A DNA stretch of 64,000 nucleotides from assembly GCA_013368445.1 (NCBI GenBank), contig JAACJO010000028.1, positions 186,001 to 250,000 of the forward strand, read 5' to 3'. Source of the stretch: Leucocoprinus leucothites (Eukaryota; Basidiomycota; Agaricomycetes; Agaricales; Agaricaceae). Below the pieces are notes generated by a model. The model saw nothing but the letters and a program-made list of their open reading frames with translations, searched no databases and was not told where the DNA came from. Below are positions 10,853 to 21,128 of the stretch, in pieces; the first letter of the stretch is position 1; every line of letters starts with the position of its first letter. Made by a program: the position numbers and the translations under genes.

Positions 10853-11402
10853 GACAGAACTGGAATGACTTTGCAGCCAATCCCGATCAAACCGGTGGCG
10901 CCAGAACGTGCACTTGCGGTCAGTAGTGACATGTTCCTTGCCGCAGTTGACGCACTTGATGTGGGGACAGGGATCCCCGGCGGGTGTGGGCTGGATGGGA
11001 GGATTGGCCTTCGGCGATCCCTTGCAGCAGGAGGAGGTGGTGCGGTGATTCTCGGACCGATGTGGCCCACCGCATTGCGAACACCTGAGAGCGCGGTTGC
11101 GACAGGTGGTGGTAGTGTGGCCCCAACGCCAGCATCGTTGACACTGGGGGGTCCCGGGGTGAGCACGCGCGGCCCTGATCATGGACTGCACGCCCTCAAA
11201 GTGGAGGTATTTGCCGATCAAGCGCTTAGCGTTAGCACCTGACTGAGAATCCCAAAGGTCGACCCAAACGGTGGCGGTGTCGGCTTTGGCGGAGTTGCGC
11301 ATGATGCGCACGGAGGATACGTTTGCGAATGTCTCCCTGAAGGGAGACACGCGCATACGGTCAGTGATGTGTTGAGTGGTGGTGCGAGTACCACCAGTGT
11401 AG
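10853..11402 (-). pseudogene. A2 ORF1 C-terminal fragment
   Basis: The frame opens at the truncation point (YTGGTRTTTQHITDRMRVSPF), runs through the RRM-like end and all three Cys/His knuckles, and reaches the last codons at the C1 insertion. The true end (RPRA, stop) lies on the other side of C1 at 3799-3816. The N-terminal two thirds are absent, so no initiating codon is associated with it. No nonsense codon is visible in the retained part. Confidence 0.8.
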
Positions 11403-11537
11403 GATTTTAGTAATGTTGCATTACATATCTGCGAACAATCTTACCACCATCCATCCCTCCTTGACCTCTTACCACCACCATCTCTTAGTTGGTGTGCAGT
11501 TAGACATCTAGTATACGCCGATTCTACTCTAGCTAAC

Positions 11538-12242
11538 ATGGGTAGACGTAAATCTAAAGCAGTCGCTCGCGAAATCGCGAACATGGACCTCGACTCCGAC
11601 ATCGCATCCAGTGATGACGAGCTTGACACCATCACAGAGGCCCCCAGGCCCTCCACCTCTACCCAGCCGATCCGCACAATGGCGGACTTCAAGGCTGCCG
11701 CTGCCTCCATGAGGGCTGACTTTCAGCCGCCCTCACCCTTCCCCTCGGTGCCCGCTGATGTTCCATTGCCGGCGCCTTCTACCCCCCCAGTGGCTGACGT
11801 TCCGTCGCCACTGAAACCCTACACTGTGGGCACACGCACGTTTGTACCCATCACACCTCCTCCCCCTGCTGTGCCGTCAGTCGCGCCGTCCTCCCCTGGG
11901 ACCGTGTCTGGAGACGATGCCGCAGCCAAGCGGGCTTTCGAAGGCCTCAGGAAGTTCATGCGCTTCGTGCGTGAGCTCCCCAACGATTCCCTCCTCAATG
12001 AGGACTTTGCCAAAGCCTGCGCTAGCTACCTTGCTGGTGCAGTGTATGAGTTTGATATGAGCGGGCACAGTAGTGCACGCATCTCCATGGGCGAAGAGTG
12101 GGCCAGTCGTGGCTGGACCACCTTTCGCTCCTTCATGCAAGGCTTTGCTCACTTCGTCGAGCCCGGAGCCTCTCCTAAAGACACACGCGTTGCCCATGAG
12201 GCGACCCATGGATCCGCTGACAAAGCGGAACCATGTGACATC
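11538..12242 (+). pseudogene. B1 ORF1, 5' portion (235 codons), interrupted by A3
   Basis: Starts MGRRKSKAVAREI, a basic N-terminus, then an Asp/Ser-rich stretch, the ADVPSP repeats and the family B central module (AFEGLRKFMRFVRELP ... EWASRGWTTFRSFMQGF). It is cut at GPRD-equivalent codons by A3. With the 3' portion (21544-22743) the total is 705 + 1200 = 1905 bp, exactly the 635 codons of B3 and B4, with no nonsense codon. The frame is therefore broken only by the insertion. Its leader (11452-11537) holds the conserved 5' motif. Confidence 0.88.
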
Positions 12243-12328
12243 CATCCCTCCTTGACCTCTTACCACCACCATCGAAAGTTGGTGTGTTGCGATTAGAGCT
12301 CAATACTACTGCGTCTACTTGTAATTAC

Positions 12329-14194
12329 ATGGGTAAACGCAAATCTAAGACTAACAGGCCACTGCCCCGCTCCACTGAGTCCGTCAACGCCTCCGACGAC
12401 GAACTCAACATCCCCGAGATGTCTGAGGACGAACATCTCGACCCATACGACGATCCCCGCAACGTTCACGGGTTCTACGGTCCCTCCCAGGCTGACGTTT
12501 CGTCGCCTGGCCCCTCCCAGTCGATGGCTGACGTCCCATCGCCATCGCCTGCTCCCCCAGTGGCTGACGTCCCGTCGCCACTAAAACCCTACACAGTGGG
12601 CACACGAACATTCGTGCCCATCACTCCTCCTCCTCCCCCAGCACCTCGGTCTGCGGTCTCCTCCGGGTCAACTGAGGAGTCTGTTCAGACTCGGGCTCTT
12701 GCTGGGCTCCGTTTCTTCTCCCAATTCGTTGGGAACGTTCCTAAGGGCCCCCTTCCGGAGGCCACCACTGCCGTACTCGTGCCAACGCTCGTTGCGTTGG
12801 TTGCAGAGATTTTCAACCAGGGCCAAGGCGACACGGCCCTCGATAGTGAGCGGATGCGTGCCCAGGGGTGGGACACATTCGCGGATTTTGTAAGGGATTG
12901 TGCCTCTAGAGTCGAAGAGGCCTACCCTAAACATACACGCGTCGCCCATGAGGCGACCCATGGATCCGCTGACAAAGCAGGTCCACGTGACTTCAACATG
13001 GGCTCCCCCGAGGCGCCCTCTTTACCGCCCCCGGATCGTCGGCCCGCCCCGGCCCGTCCCCCCTTACTGCCCAAGCCGGCACCTGTGAAGGCCCGCGCTA
13101 GTGGCAAAGCGCCCACTCAAGCACCTCCGGCTCCTAAACAAGCGCCCATCCCACCCTCGGCGGCTAAGAAGTCGTTCACCGAGGTTGCACACACCCCGGC
13201 GTCTGCAGCAGCACTTATCAAGCTCGCCCAGTCCCACCCCACTCTCGAGCCCGATCGCGTCGCTGCGATGCATCAGGCCGCCCTCGCCGATGCGCCTTCT
13301 GCGAAGAAGCCACGCATGACCACGTCGGGCCCCACCCGGCGTCAACTCTTCCTCGATTTCACTGGCGACACCGGTGACATCACCTACCTCCACCACAAGG
13401 CCATGCGCCTTCTCAACGACTCCCTCACCCGCGCGAAGAGCTCTCTTCATGTCGAGAACATTGCCAAAGCGTACAACACTATTTTGTTGTACACTAGCTC
13501 CGTCGCCACCGATGCCGAGGCATCGGTGATCGAGTCCGCCCTCCCTTCCGCCTTCACCGCCCCATTCGAGTTGAAGACAAAACGCCCCAGGTCCAGATCT
13601 TACCTCAAGATCTTGGATGTCCCTTACTACACGAGTGGTGTGCATACCACTCCCCAACACGTCACCGACCGCATGCAGGTGTCCCCCTTCAAGGAGACAT
13701 TCGCGAACGTCTCCTCCGTGCGCATCATGCGCAACTCCGCCAAAGCCGACACCGCCACCGTTTGGGTCGACCTTTGGGATTCTCAGTCAGGCGCTAATGC
13801 TAAGCGCCTGATCGGCAAATACCTCAACTTCGATGGCGTGCAGTCCATGATCAGGGCCGCGCGCGCTCACCCCGGGACCCCCCAGTGTCAACGATGCTGG
13901 CGTTGGGGCCACACTACCTCCACCTGTCGCAACCGTGCTCTCAGGTGTTCGCAATGCGGTGGGCCACATCGGTCCGAGAATCACCGCACCACTTCCTCCT
14001 GCTGCAAGGGATCGCCGAAGGCCAATCCTCCCATCCAGCCCACACCTGCCGGGGATCCCTGTCCCCACATCAAGTGCGTCAACTGCGGCAAGGAACATGC
14101 CGCAACTGACCGCAAGTGCGCGTTCTGGCACCACCGGTTTGATCGGGATTGGCTGCAAAGTCATTCCGGTTCTGCCGGCCGGCCCCGGGCCTAG
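12329..14194 (+). CDS. A3 ORF1, type I gag-like protein (621 aa, open)
   Basis: ATG at 12329 (MGKRKSKTNRPLPRSTES) is conserved in all 5'-complete family A copies, which fixes the start although the frame is open upstream. Order: basic N-terminus; acidic stretch (ASDDELNIPEMSEDEHLDPYDD); three ADVPSP/ADVSSP repeats; type I central module (ALAGLRFFSQFVGNVP ... GWDTFADFVRDCAS); Pro/Ala-rich linker; conserved MTTSGPTRRQLFLDFTG; RRM-like stretch; Cys/His knuckles from about residue 520 (CQRCWRWGHTTSTC, CSQCGGPH, CVNCGKEHAATDRKC). It lacks any endonuclease or RT. Inferred role: binding element RNA for an RT supplied by family C. Confidence 0.87.
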   Translation: MGKRKSKTNRPLPRSTESVNASDDELNIPEMSEDEHLDPYDDPRNVHGFYGPSQADVSSPGPSQSMADVPSPSPAPPVADVPSPLKPYTVGTRTFVPITPPPPPAPRSAVSSGSTEESVQTRALAGLRFFSQFVGNVPKGPLPEATTAVLVPTLVALVAEIFNQGQGDTALDSERMRAQGWDTFADFVRDCASRVEEAYPKHTRVAHEATHGSADKAGPRDFNMGSPEAPSLPPPDRRPAPARPPLLPKPAPVKARASGKAPTQAPPAPKQAPIPPSAAKKSFTEVAHTPASAAALIKLAQSHPTLEPDRVAAMHQAALADAPSAKKPRMTTSGPTRRQLFLDFTGDTGDITYLHHKAMRLLNDSLTRAKSSLHVENIAKAYNTILLYTSSVATDAEASVIESALPSAFTAPFELKTKRPRSRSYLKILDVPYYTSGVHTTPQHVTDRMQVSPFKETFANVSSVRIMRNSAKADTATVWVDLWDSQSGANAKRLIGKYLNFDGVQSMIRAARAHPGTPQCQRCWRWGHTTSTCRNRALRCSQCGGPHRSENHRTTSSCCKGSPKANPPIQPTPAGDPCPHIKCVNCGKEHAATDRKCAFWHHRFDRDWLQSHSGSAGRPRA

Positions 14195-14424
14195 GGGGAG
14201 CTCCCTAGTGCCAACGCATCGTCCCCCATCCATTGCCGGTCGCCGGATGGGCTTTCACCAACCACAAGGCCTGCCATCAGATGCAGTGATATCGGTATAT
14301 GTTTCTCTTCTTTGTATTTGTTACATGTCTAGCCCCCTTCTGCTGCATCCTCCTTTCCCTCTAACCACCATCATCGATTTCTTTGACGGTGTCTACATAC
14401 ATACTGACTACGAATTATACCACT

Positions 14425-17172
14425 ATGACTGCACCATCGCATTGGGACGACCTTAAGGGCACCCCTCCGCCGTCTTCGGACCCCATCAACATCGTTGACA
14501 CTGAAACACATGTCTCAAACTACAAGCGCGATCGCTCTAACTCGCCCGCGCTCTCTATCAAATCGACTAGACACTCTGTCTACGACGACGTTAAATCCAC
14601 TGCTCCATCCAGGAATGGTTCTGACGACGAAGAAAGAGGTGAGAATGAATCTGACTCGTCCGAATCCTCCACTTCCTCTTCTCCCATTATGGCGCCTGTT
14701 GCGCTCTCACTGGCAGTCTTGCCTTCTTCCCCTAGAACTCCTCCTCCATTGTCGAGAGCTAAGCGAGCTCGTGCTCGTGAAGCCCACCGACTGGACGCAA
14801 CGCCTAAAGCCATCTCAAGAACAGTGTCAATGAGCGCATACGATGGCTTCAAATCACCTATCCCCTTCCGTCTGTTCGCTGAGGGGTACCTAGGTGAGTT
14901 AAAAAGACCAGATCCTCTAAATTTGAGCTCTCGCGGGGACGCGTGGAGTGACCAAGAGGATGGGATTATCAACAATGGAGAACCAACCACTCGGTTTTTT
15001 GGACCTCCACCCACCTCAAGGCTACCTCATGCAATCCATGGATCCGCTGAGTCAGCAGAACCTGTGCCATCCGGCACTCCGGCTACTTTCTTTGCCGGTT
15101 CATCTAGTTTGAATGACGTCACACCTGACGTCACACATGATGTCACTGGTGATGTCATGACACAGCCACAGGAGTCTAGGCCTGTACAGCCACAACTCCC
15201 GGATCTCAAGGATCCAGCCAACACAGCCACCGAAGAGACTTTAGTTGTCAGTGATGCCGCCTTCAAAGCGCTTGAGGCGCTCAAATATATTACTAATTTC
15301 TTTACACATCGGGTCGCTCTCAATGTGCGTCCTGGTGAGAACGACCCAAGGTTTCCCCAAATGGGGGAACCCATTTATTGCCTGTTGACTTCTATGTTTA
15401 ATTCAGGTTGGGACCGCTTGCCTATCAATGGCGAAAGCGGTCTTACCATCACCGAAGCGTTGAGGCAATATCTTAGCCCTCAACCTGTTATCCCTATGAC
15501 TGATTCTTCCCCCCCTCCTCAAGGCAAGGGTAAGGGAAAGAAGGTAAGCAAACCTCCTAAATCAACCACTACCCCCCTATTCCCCCCCGGCATCGTTGTC
15601 GGGCAATCTAATCCTACAGATCGCATCGACCACGACGCCATGAACATCGATCAAGCCCCTCCTGCTGAGGGCACCCTTCCTATCCCCCAGAATGACGTAT
15701 CGTCTTCTGGTAAAACACATGACGTATCGTCTGTGTTAAACTCACAAAAGGCAAAGAATGACGTAAAGTCTTCTAAACCTAATGTTAGTTCCGTCCGAGT
15801 ATCCCGGGCCCCTCCCCCGCTTTCTCATCACGTGACTCCAAGGAACGGGAATGGAAACTTCGAGCGTTCAGTTGGGCGCCCTTCTTCTGATGGCCAGGCT
15901 CAGTCATCTAAACTTAATCCCAAGAGCGCCCCTGACATGCCGCTTCCCATTCCTGTTCCTGACCGTAAGGCATCCACCAAACCCCTTACGGAACACTTCA
16001 ATAAGAAGACGTCGTTTGCTGATGCCGCCCGACGGGGTGTCCAGCCTACTTCATCTACTTCCACATCATCCAACATTGACGGGGTTAAGATGCGAGAGAT
16101 GATACTCGCCTTCCCTGATCTTTCCTATGACAAAGTCCTTGCCATGTACAAGGCCAGTTTTGGTAGCGCTCAATCTCAAGCGCCTGAACTGACATCGACC
16201 ACAAGCGCTATACGCGCTAAACCAAAAATGACCACTCACGGTCCTACACGTCGACAAGTCCTCATCCCCTTCGAAGGCAATATCATTGCTGATCGTATCA
16301 AAGACTTCAACAAGGCGTCTGAGTTTTGTAATCGCGGCCTCACTGCTGCTCAATCCAAACTTCGCGTCGAATCAGTCCGTGAATCATATAATGGCATTTC
16401 CATTGCCACTTCGGGTGTCGCTACTTCCGCCGACCTCGAAACCATCAAGTCCTGGCTGAAAAAAGCTTGGCAATTGGGAGACGCTATTCCAGTAGAGCCT
16501 CGTCTTCCTCAATCCAAATCGTTCTTAAAAATTGTTGGCGTCCCTTATTGGGTGGCTAACTCATCCAATCCCCTATCCCCCGCTTTTGTCGAACAAGCTC
16601 TCAGCCAATCGTCATTATTTGAAAATGTTATACTCGCCGCCCGCCCCCGCGTCATGAAAGCATCCCCTAAGTCAGACACAGCTGTTGTGTGGTTTGACAT
16701 TTGGGACTCCCAAAATGGTACTAAGGCCAAGACGTTGGTCAACCGTACTATCAACTTTGGTCGACATATCGGCACTATTCGTGCAACTAGCATGCATCCA
16801 GGCGTGGCACAATGTAGGAATTGTTGGCGGTGGGGACATCCCACTCATGTGTGTCACGCCCTTGGCGCACGCTGTCAAATCTGTGGTGGCCCTCATCGCG
16901 TTGAGAATCACTGATCTATGGCTTGGTGTTGTAAGGCCAATCCTAAATCCTCTCCCCCTCGTGACGCCACCCCTGATGGTATCCCGTGTCCTCACCTTGA
17001 GAATTTCAAATGCCTTAATTGTAAAGGCGACCATCATGCTAACGACAACAAATGTCCATTTTGGAGAAACAGGTTCGACCGAACTTGGCACTCTAACAAG
17101 GCAGCCGAATCACGCACTGCACGTGCTGTACGCGCTAATTCCAATCGCTCCGGTGGCGGAGTTGCAGTTTAA
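14425..17172 (+). pseudogene. C2 ORF1, one nonsense codon (916 codons)
   Basis: ATG at 14425 (MTAPSHWDDLKGTPPP). Same architecture as C1 ORF1: disordered N-terminus, DVTPDVTHDVTGDV repeat (DNA array about 15114-15162), MTTHGPTRRQ, RRM-like region, CX2CX4HX4C knuckle from about residue 797. TGA at 16912-16914 replaces the CGA (Arg) of VENHRSMAW, lies in the second knuckle and removes the last 86 codons. The frame then continues to TAA at 17170-17172, two bases before the ORF2 ATG. A shortened ORF1 protein would keep the first knuckle only. Confidence 0.88.
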
Positions 17173-17185
17173 ATATGTCTGGTAA
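17161..17185 (+). promoter_or_regulatory. ORF1/ORF2 stop-restart junction
   Basis: The ORF1 stop and ORF2 start are arranged TAA-AT-ATG, with ORF2 in a different frame. The same TTTAAATATGTCTGGTAAGA context is present in C1 (about 7972), C3 (25681), C0 (31769), and with one change in C6 (55200). The spacing suggests reinitiation after termination as the way ORF2 is translated. That is inference; no RNA structure was tested. Confidence 0.5.
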
Positions 17186-20100
17186 GAATAACCTCATTTC
17201 GTCTGTTCGTATCTATTCGCAGAACGTGGGATGTTCATATGCCCTAGTCGATATTATCCTCGAGTCCAGGAAGCTGGACTTTGACATTATTTTTCTACAG
17301 GAACCTCCTTGGAATCATATCCGCAAAGCACCTTCTACGACTAACCCTGAAGGGGATGATGTCATTGGTGCTCCTATTCATCCAGAATGGCTATGTATGG
17401 CTCGTCCTACTAAGCCTAATGACCCTCGACCACGTACTTTAACTTATGTTCACAGACGTCTATCTCGTATGAGACCTATTCTTCGACAAGAGTGGGTAAA
17501 TCACCGAGACATCCAAATCTTAGGCTTATTCAACAATGGTAATTATATCCATCTCCTTAACATATATTCTGATTCGTCTTCATCGGCGATAAATTTCCTC
17601 TCTACAAATTTCATTGATATCCCTAATATAATATACATGGGAGGGGACTTCAATTGCCGTTCTCCTGAATGGGATCCCTCAGCCTCCCATGTCCCTCAGT
17701 CTGCTACAACTCTGACGGAGTTAGTAGACTGCTTTAACCTTTCCAGGTCCGAACCGACCTTCTTTTCCCCAACTCATTTTTCATCTGTTGAGAATTATGA
17801 CAATACGGTTATCGATCTTATTTTTTGTGCGAACGCTTCTATTTCACATATCATTGATGCAAATTCGAGACTACCCTCGGACCACGCACCTCTGCTTATG
17901 GATCTTCCAATTCGCCCTGATTTTATTAATTATAAAAAGTGTGTACTTCCAAAAGATAGCGATGAAGAGACCGCTTTTATTTCTCAAGTCTCAGAGCGTC
18001 TTGCGGCTTTGGACTGTTCAAACATTTATTCCATTTCGTGTCTGGACAATATCTCCCAGTCTATATCTTGTATCCTCTCAGATTCCTGGAATTCGAACTC
18101 TAAAACTGTATGGATCACTAACCGGTCGAAAGAATGGTGGACTCCTCACTGTTCTGAGACTTTAATCACGTATCGAAAATCCAAAGACCAAAAAGACTGG
18201 CGAGCGTTTAGGAAAGCTACACGTGTCGCCAAGCGCTCCTTTTTCGATGAGCGTATTCACGAAATCGCATCCACCAACAAACGACCCTGGGACCTTATGG
18301 AGTGGGTCAAACAACGAAAACTCCCCGCCATCGAGGGCATCCGATATCAAGGACGACCTTGCAACGACCTTCCTGACTTGTGGAATGCACTCCCTTCGTC
18401 ATATAATTCTGCGTCGGGACGCCCAGTAAGCCCTCATATTCTAAATGAAATGAAAACCCTTCCTCCCCGTTCTTGGGCTAACTTCTCTGCCCTTGAACTC
18501 TCCGAATCCCTACAATCCTGTGCTAACTCTTCAGCGCCTGGACCCGATCATGTTTCATGGAAACACCTGAAATCTATCGTCGCTCATAACGAGTGCCTGA
18601 AGAACATCATTCTTATTGCTAATGCATGCGTATGTCTATCTCACTGGCCGAGTCACTTCAAAGACTCGGTCTCTATCATCATCCCCAAGCTGAATAAACC
18701 GGCCTATGACACCCCTAAAGCATTTCGTCCTATTGTCCTACTGAATACTTTAGGTAAACTCATGGAAAAAATGATTGCACGACGCATGCAATTTGAAGCA
18801 GTCTCCCTCAATGTTCTCCATCCAAATCAAATGGGTGGAGTTATACAACGATCTACTGAGGACGCGGGTGTTTTCCTTACTCACATCATTCGGGCTGGAT
18901 GGGCCAAAGGTATGATCACGAGCGTTTGCGCTTTTGACATAGCCCAATTCTTCCCTTCTCTTAACCATGGAATTCTTACTGATATCTTGCGACGCCAAGG
19001 GTTTGCCCCAGAGCTCGTAAACTTCTTCTCTCATTACCTGACAGGACGATCAACTCAATATATGTGGAATACATTCCTTTCTGATGCCCATGACGCGGAT
19101 GTTGGCGTAGGGCAAGGCTCGGCTCTCTCACCTATCTTATCAGCGCTTTACTTAGCGCCTTTCATGTATATGTTTGAACAGCGTGCTCGCTTACAGTCTG
19201 TTTCTTCATCCCTCCTATCCTTTGTTGATGATGGGCTTTGTATATCCCAAGCGAAGAACTACACTGACACCATTTCTTCCCTTAAAACAGCATATTCCAT
19301 CATTAACTCCATTTGCACCGATTTCGGACTAGTCGTTGAACACGATAAATCGGAAATTTTTCATTTCTCTCGACGTCATAACGATTCGAACCCTCCACTA
19401 GACTTATCCGAAGTTGGCGGTCCTATCCTTCATCCCAAGCATTTCTGGCGATACCTAGGATTTTACTTCGACCGCCGGCTATCATTTCAAGAACACGTTC
19501 GTTACTATTCCACCAAGGCATTATCCACTGTGAAAGCTATGGGTATGCTAGGTAACTCCAATCGCGGCCTCCTTCCCCTTCAAAAGCGGCTTTTATATAG
19601 GTCATGCGTTGTCCCAGTGGCAACATATGGCTTTCGTCTATGGTACTTTGAAGGCGCTTGGAACAAGGCACTTCTCAAGTCCCTCTCATCAATGCAAAGG
19701 CGCGCTGCCATATGGATTACTGGCGCTTTTCGAACATCTCCATCCGGTGGTGCTGAAAGTATTGCTGGACCCATTCCCATTCACCTCCATCTTCGTAAAT
19801 TAGCCATTCGTTCATCGTATCGAGTATCTACTTTACCTTCTAATCACGCGTTACGTTCCCTTTTGTCTAACCGTTTTTCTCTTGATTCTATCCCTCATCC
19901 CCAATCGCTTCAACTTCTTACTCCGGCCAAAAAAGCTAAAGTAAAAGGCCCTATTATTGATGTAGATAATTCTCTTTCTCATCTTTCCGATTCCTTCTCT
20001 CCTCTTAATCCTGTTTCCAAACCTGGTTCTCGCCTCATGGACATCCATCCTGACTCCATTCATTTCCATCCCTGCAATCGTTCGGACACACACGAGATGT

Positions 20101-21128
20101 ATAAACATGTATCGTCTCTCGATTCAGTATTTACTTCCTCTTCTCTAGACCGTAATTGTATTTGTGTTGTCACTGACGCTTCTGTTCCACTTGTAGGTTC
20201 CCTTCAGGCAGTTTTGGTGGCACATTTATATCGCGGCGGACGACAAGTGTCCCATGCTAAACAAGCAAGTGGTCAAGCTTCTTCCACAGACGCTGAACTA
20301 TACTCTATTCACATTGGCATTGCTAAGGCCATATCCCTTCAATGCGACCACATTATCCTCATTACCGACTGTCTTCCAGCAGCCAAGCTGGCAGTCGATC
20401 CATCTATCCATTCAAGTCAATCGCAATCGATTCAAGTCTGTCGGCTTTTATCCAATTGGCTTCAAACTAAACCATCCCGATCCATTGACTTCTGGGATAT
20501 CCCTTCCAAGTGGCGCTGGAAACCCCATCTCAAAGTTCATAATGACATCACATCCACACGCATACATGCCCCTTCTCACACAGGTGCTACCCTCAACTTC
20601 CTTCGACGAAAAACCACCAACGACTGTCAAAAATCTTGGGAGTCTACATTCTGGAAGAAGAAGTACCGCAGAAACGGTTTCCTTCTTTCAAAGAAAAATC
20701 GCAAATTCATTATTCTGACCTACGTCAAGGGAGGCACTTGGCTTCCTTTAGCCAATGAGTCACCTCAACTTTGTGCTCGCATGACTCGAGCCATACTCAA
20801 TCACGCTCCGATTGGAGCCTATCGCGAGAGGTTCTTCCCCCTCGAACAAACATCTTGTCGTTGTGGCCATCGCCTGGAAACACGACAGCACATTTTGCGC
20901 TATTGCCCCCTATACCCCATCCGCACCCAATGGGTGCAATGCGCCTTTCCTCAATATGAGTTCCTCGTCGAATTCTTGAAAAAGAATCCAGCCGCTTTCG
21001 CTTTCTCCAATCATGACACATGTCCACCGCCGCCCCAAGCCCCTGTGCCCGCTGAACCAAATGAAGGTGAACTATTTTCTTTCATCTCTTCTCTTCTCTT
21101 TTCCTTTGAATCCGATTTCTGTGTATAA
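17175..21128 (+). CDS. C2 ORF2, intact LINE endonuclease-RT-RNase H polyprotein (1317 aa)
   Basis: APE-type endonuclease: N17 (SQNVG), E43 (LQEPPW), D158/N160 (GGDFN), D236/H237 (SDHAP). RT: FRPIVLLNTLGK, D588 (FDIAQFFPSLNH), GQGSALSPILSALYLAP, D685-D686 (FVDD), LGFYFD. RNase H: D1001 (TDAS), E1041 (DAELYSI), D1065 (TDC). A Cys/His motif starts about residue 1228 (CRCGHRLETRQHILRYC). This order fits Tad1-like fungal LINEs. It would nick target DNA, prime reverse transcription on the nick and degrade the RNA strand. All listed residues are present and there is no stop or shift, so the protein could be active and is the obvious candidate to mobilise A and B RNAs. The start follows the ORF1 stop after two bases. 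Confidence 0.93.
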   Translation: MSGKNNLISSVRIYSQNVGCSYALVDIILESRKLDFDIIFLQEPPWNHIRKAPSTTNPEGDDVIGAPIHPEWLCMARPTKPNDPRPRTLTYVHRRLSRMRPILRQEWVNHRDIQILGLFNNGNYIHLLNIYSDSSSSAINFLSTNFIDIPNIIYMGGDFNCRSPEWDPSASHVPQSATTLTELVDCFNLSRSEPTFFSPTHFSSVENYDNTVIDLIFCANASISHIIDANSRLPSDHAPLLMDLPIRPDFINYKKCVLPKDSDEETAFISQVSERLAALDCSNIYSISCLDNISQSISCILSDSWNSNSKTVWITNRSKEWWTPHCSETLITYRKSKDQKDWRAFRKATRVAKRSFFDERIHEIASTNKRPWDLMEWVKQRKLPAIEGIRYQGRPCNDLPDLWNALPSSYNSASGRPVSPHILNEMKTLPPRSWANFSALELSESLQSCANSSAPGPDHVSWKHLKSIVAHNECLKNIILIANACVCLSHWPSHFKDSVSIIIPKLNKPAYDTPKAFRPIVLLNTLGKLMEKMIARRMQFEAVSLNVLHPNQMGGVIQRSTEDAGVFLTHIIRAGWAKGMITSVCAFDIAQFFPSLNHGILTDILRRQGFAPELVNFFSHYLTGRSTQYMWNTFLSDAHDADVGVGQGSALSPILSALYLAPFMYMFEQRARLQSVSSSLLSFVDDGLCISQAKNYTDTISSLKTAYSIINSICTDFGLVVEHDKSEIFHFSRRHNDSNPPLDLSEVGGPILHPKHFWRYLGFYFDRRLSFQEHVRYYSTKALSTVKAMGMLGNSNRGLLPLQKRLLYRSCVVPVATYGFRLWYFEGAWNKALLKSLSSMQRRAAIWITGAFRTSPSGGAESIAGPIPIHLHLRKLAIRSSYRVSTLPSNHALRSLLSNRFSLDSIPHPQSLQLLTPAKKAKVKGPIIDVDNSLSHLSDSFSPLNPVSKPGSRLMDIHPDSIHFHPCNRSDTHEMYKHVSSLDSVFTSSSLDRNCICVVTDASVPLVGSLQAVLVAHLYRGGRQVSHAKQASGQASSTDAELYSIHIGIAKAISLQCDHIILITDCLPAAKLAVDPSIHSSQSQSIQVCRLLSNWLQTKPSRSIDFWDIPSKWRWKPHLKVHNDITSTRIHAPSHTGATLNFLRRKTTNDCQKSWESTFWKKKYRRNGFLLSKKNRKFIILTYVKGGTWLPLANESPQLCARMTRAILNHAPIGAYRERFFPLEQTSCRCGHRLETRQHILRYCPLYPIRTQWVQCAFPQYEFLVEFLKKNPAAFAFSNHDTCPPPPQAPVPAEPNEGELFSFISSLLFSFESDFCV

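Larger units (their letters stand above)
3468..11402 (-). mobile_element. Half-LINE A2, antisense, 5'-truncated, split by C1
   Basis: Poly(T) at 3468-3490 is the tail on the minus strand, followed by the type I palindrome and 3' UTR (3491-3816). LINE C1 interrupts it, and the element resumes at 10853-11402. About 0.9 kb of family A remains; the 5' end is lost inside ORF1, typical of incomplete reverse transcription. It lies within the intron of the gypsy antisense gene. Confidence 0.9.

Noticed and set aside
12243..12320. Families A and B as SINEs
   Set aside because: They are 2.3 kb, have no visible Pol III A/B boxes, and encode a 614-634 aa protein.
17175..17195. Intron starting at the GTAAGA after the ORF2 ATG
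   Set aside because: ORF2 is open and motif-bearing straight through this site, and I see no acceptor that would improve the product. It is kept only as an alternative in the junction finding.
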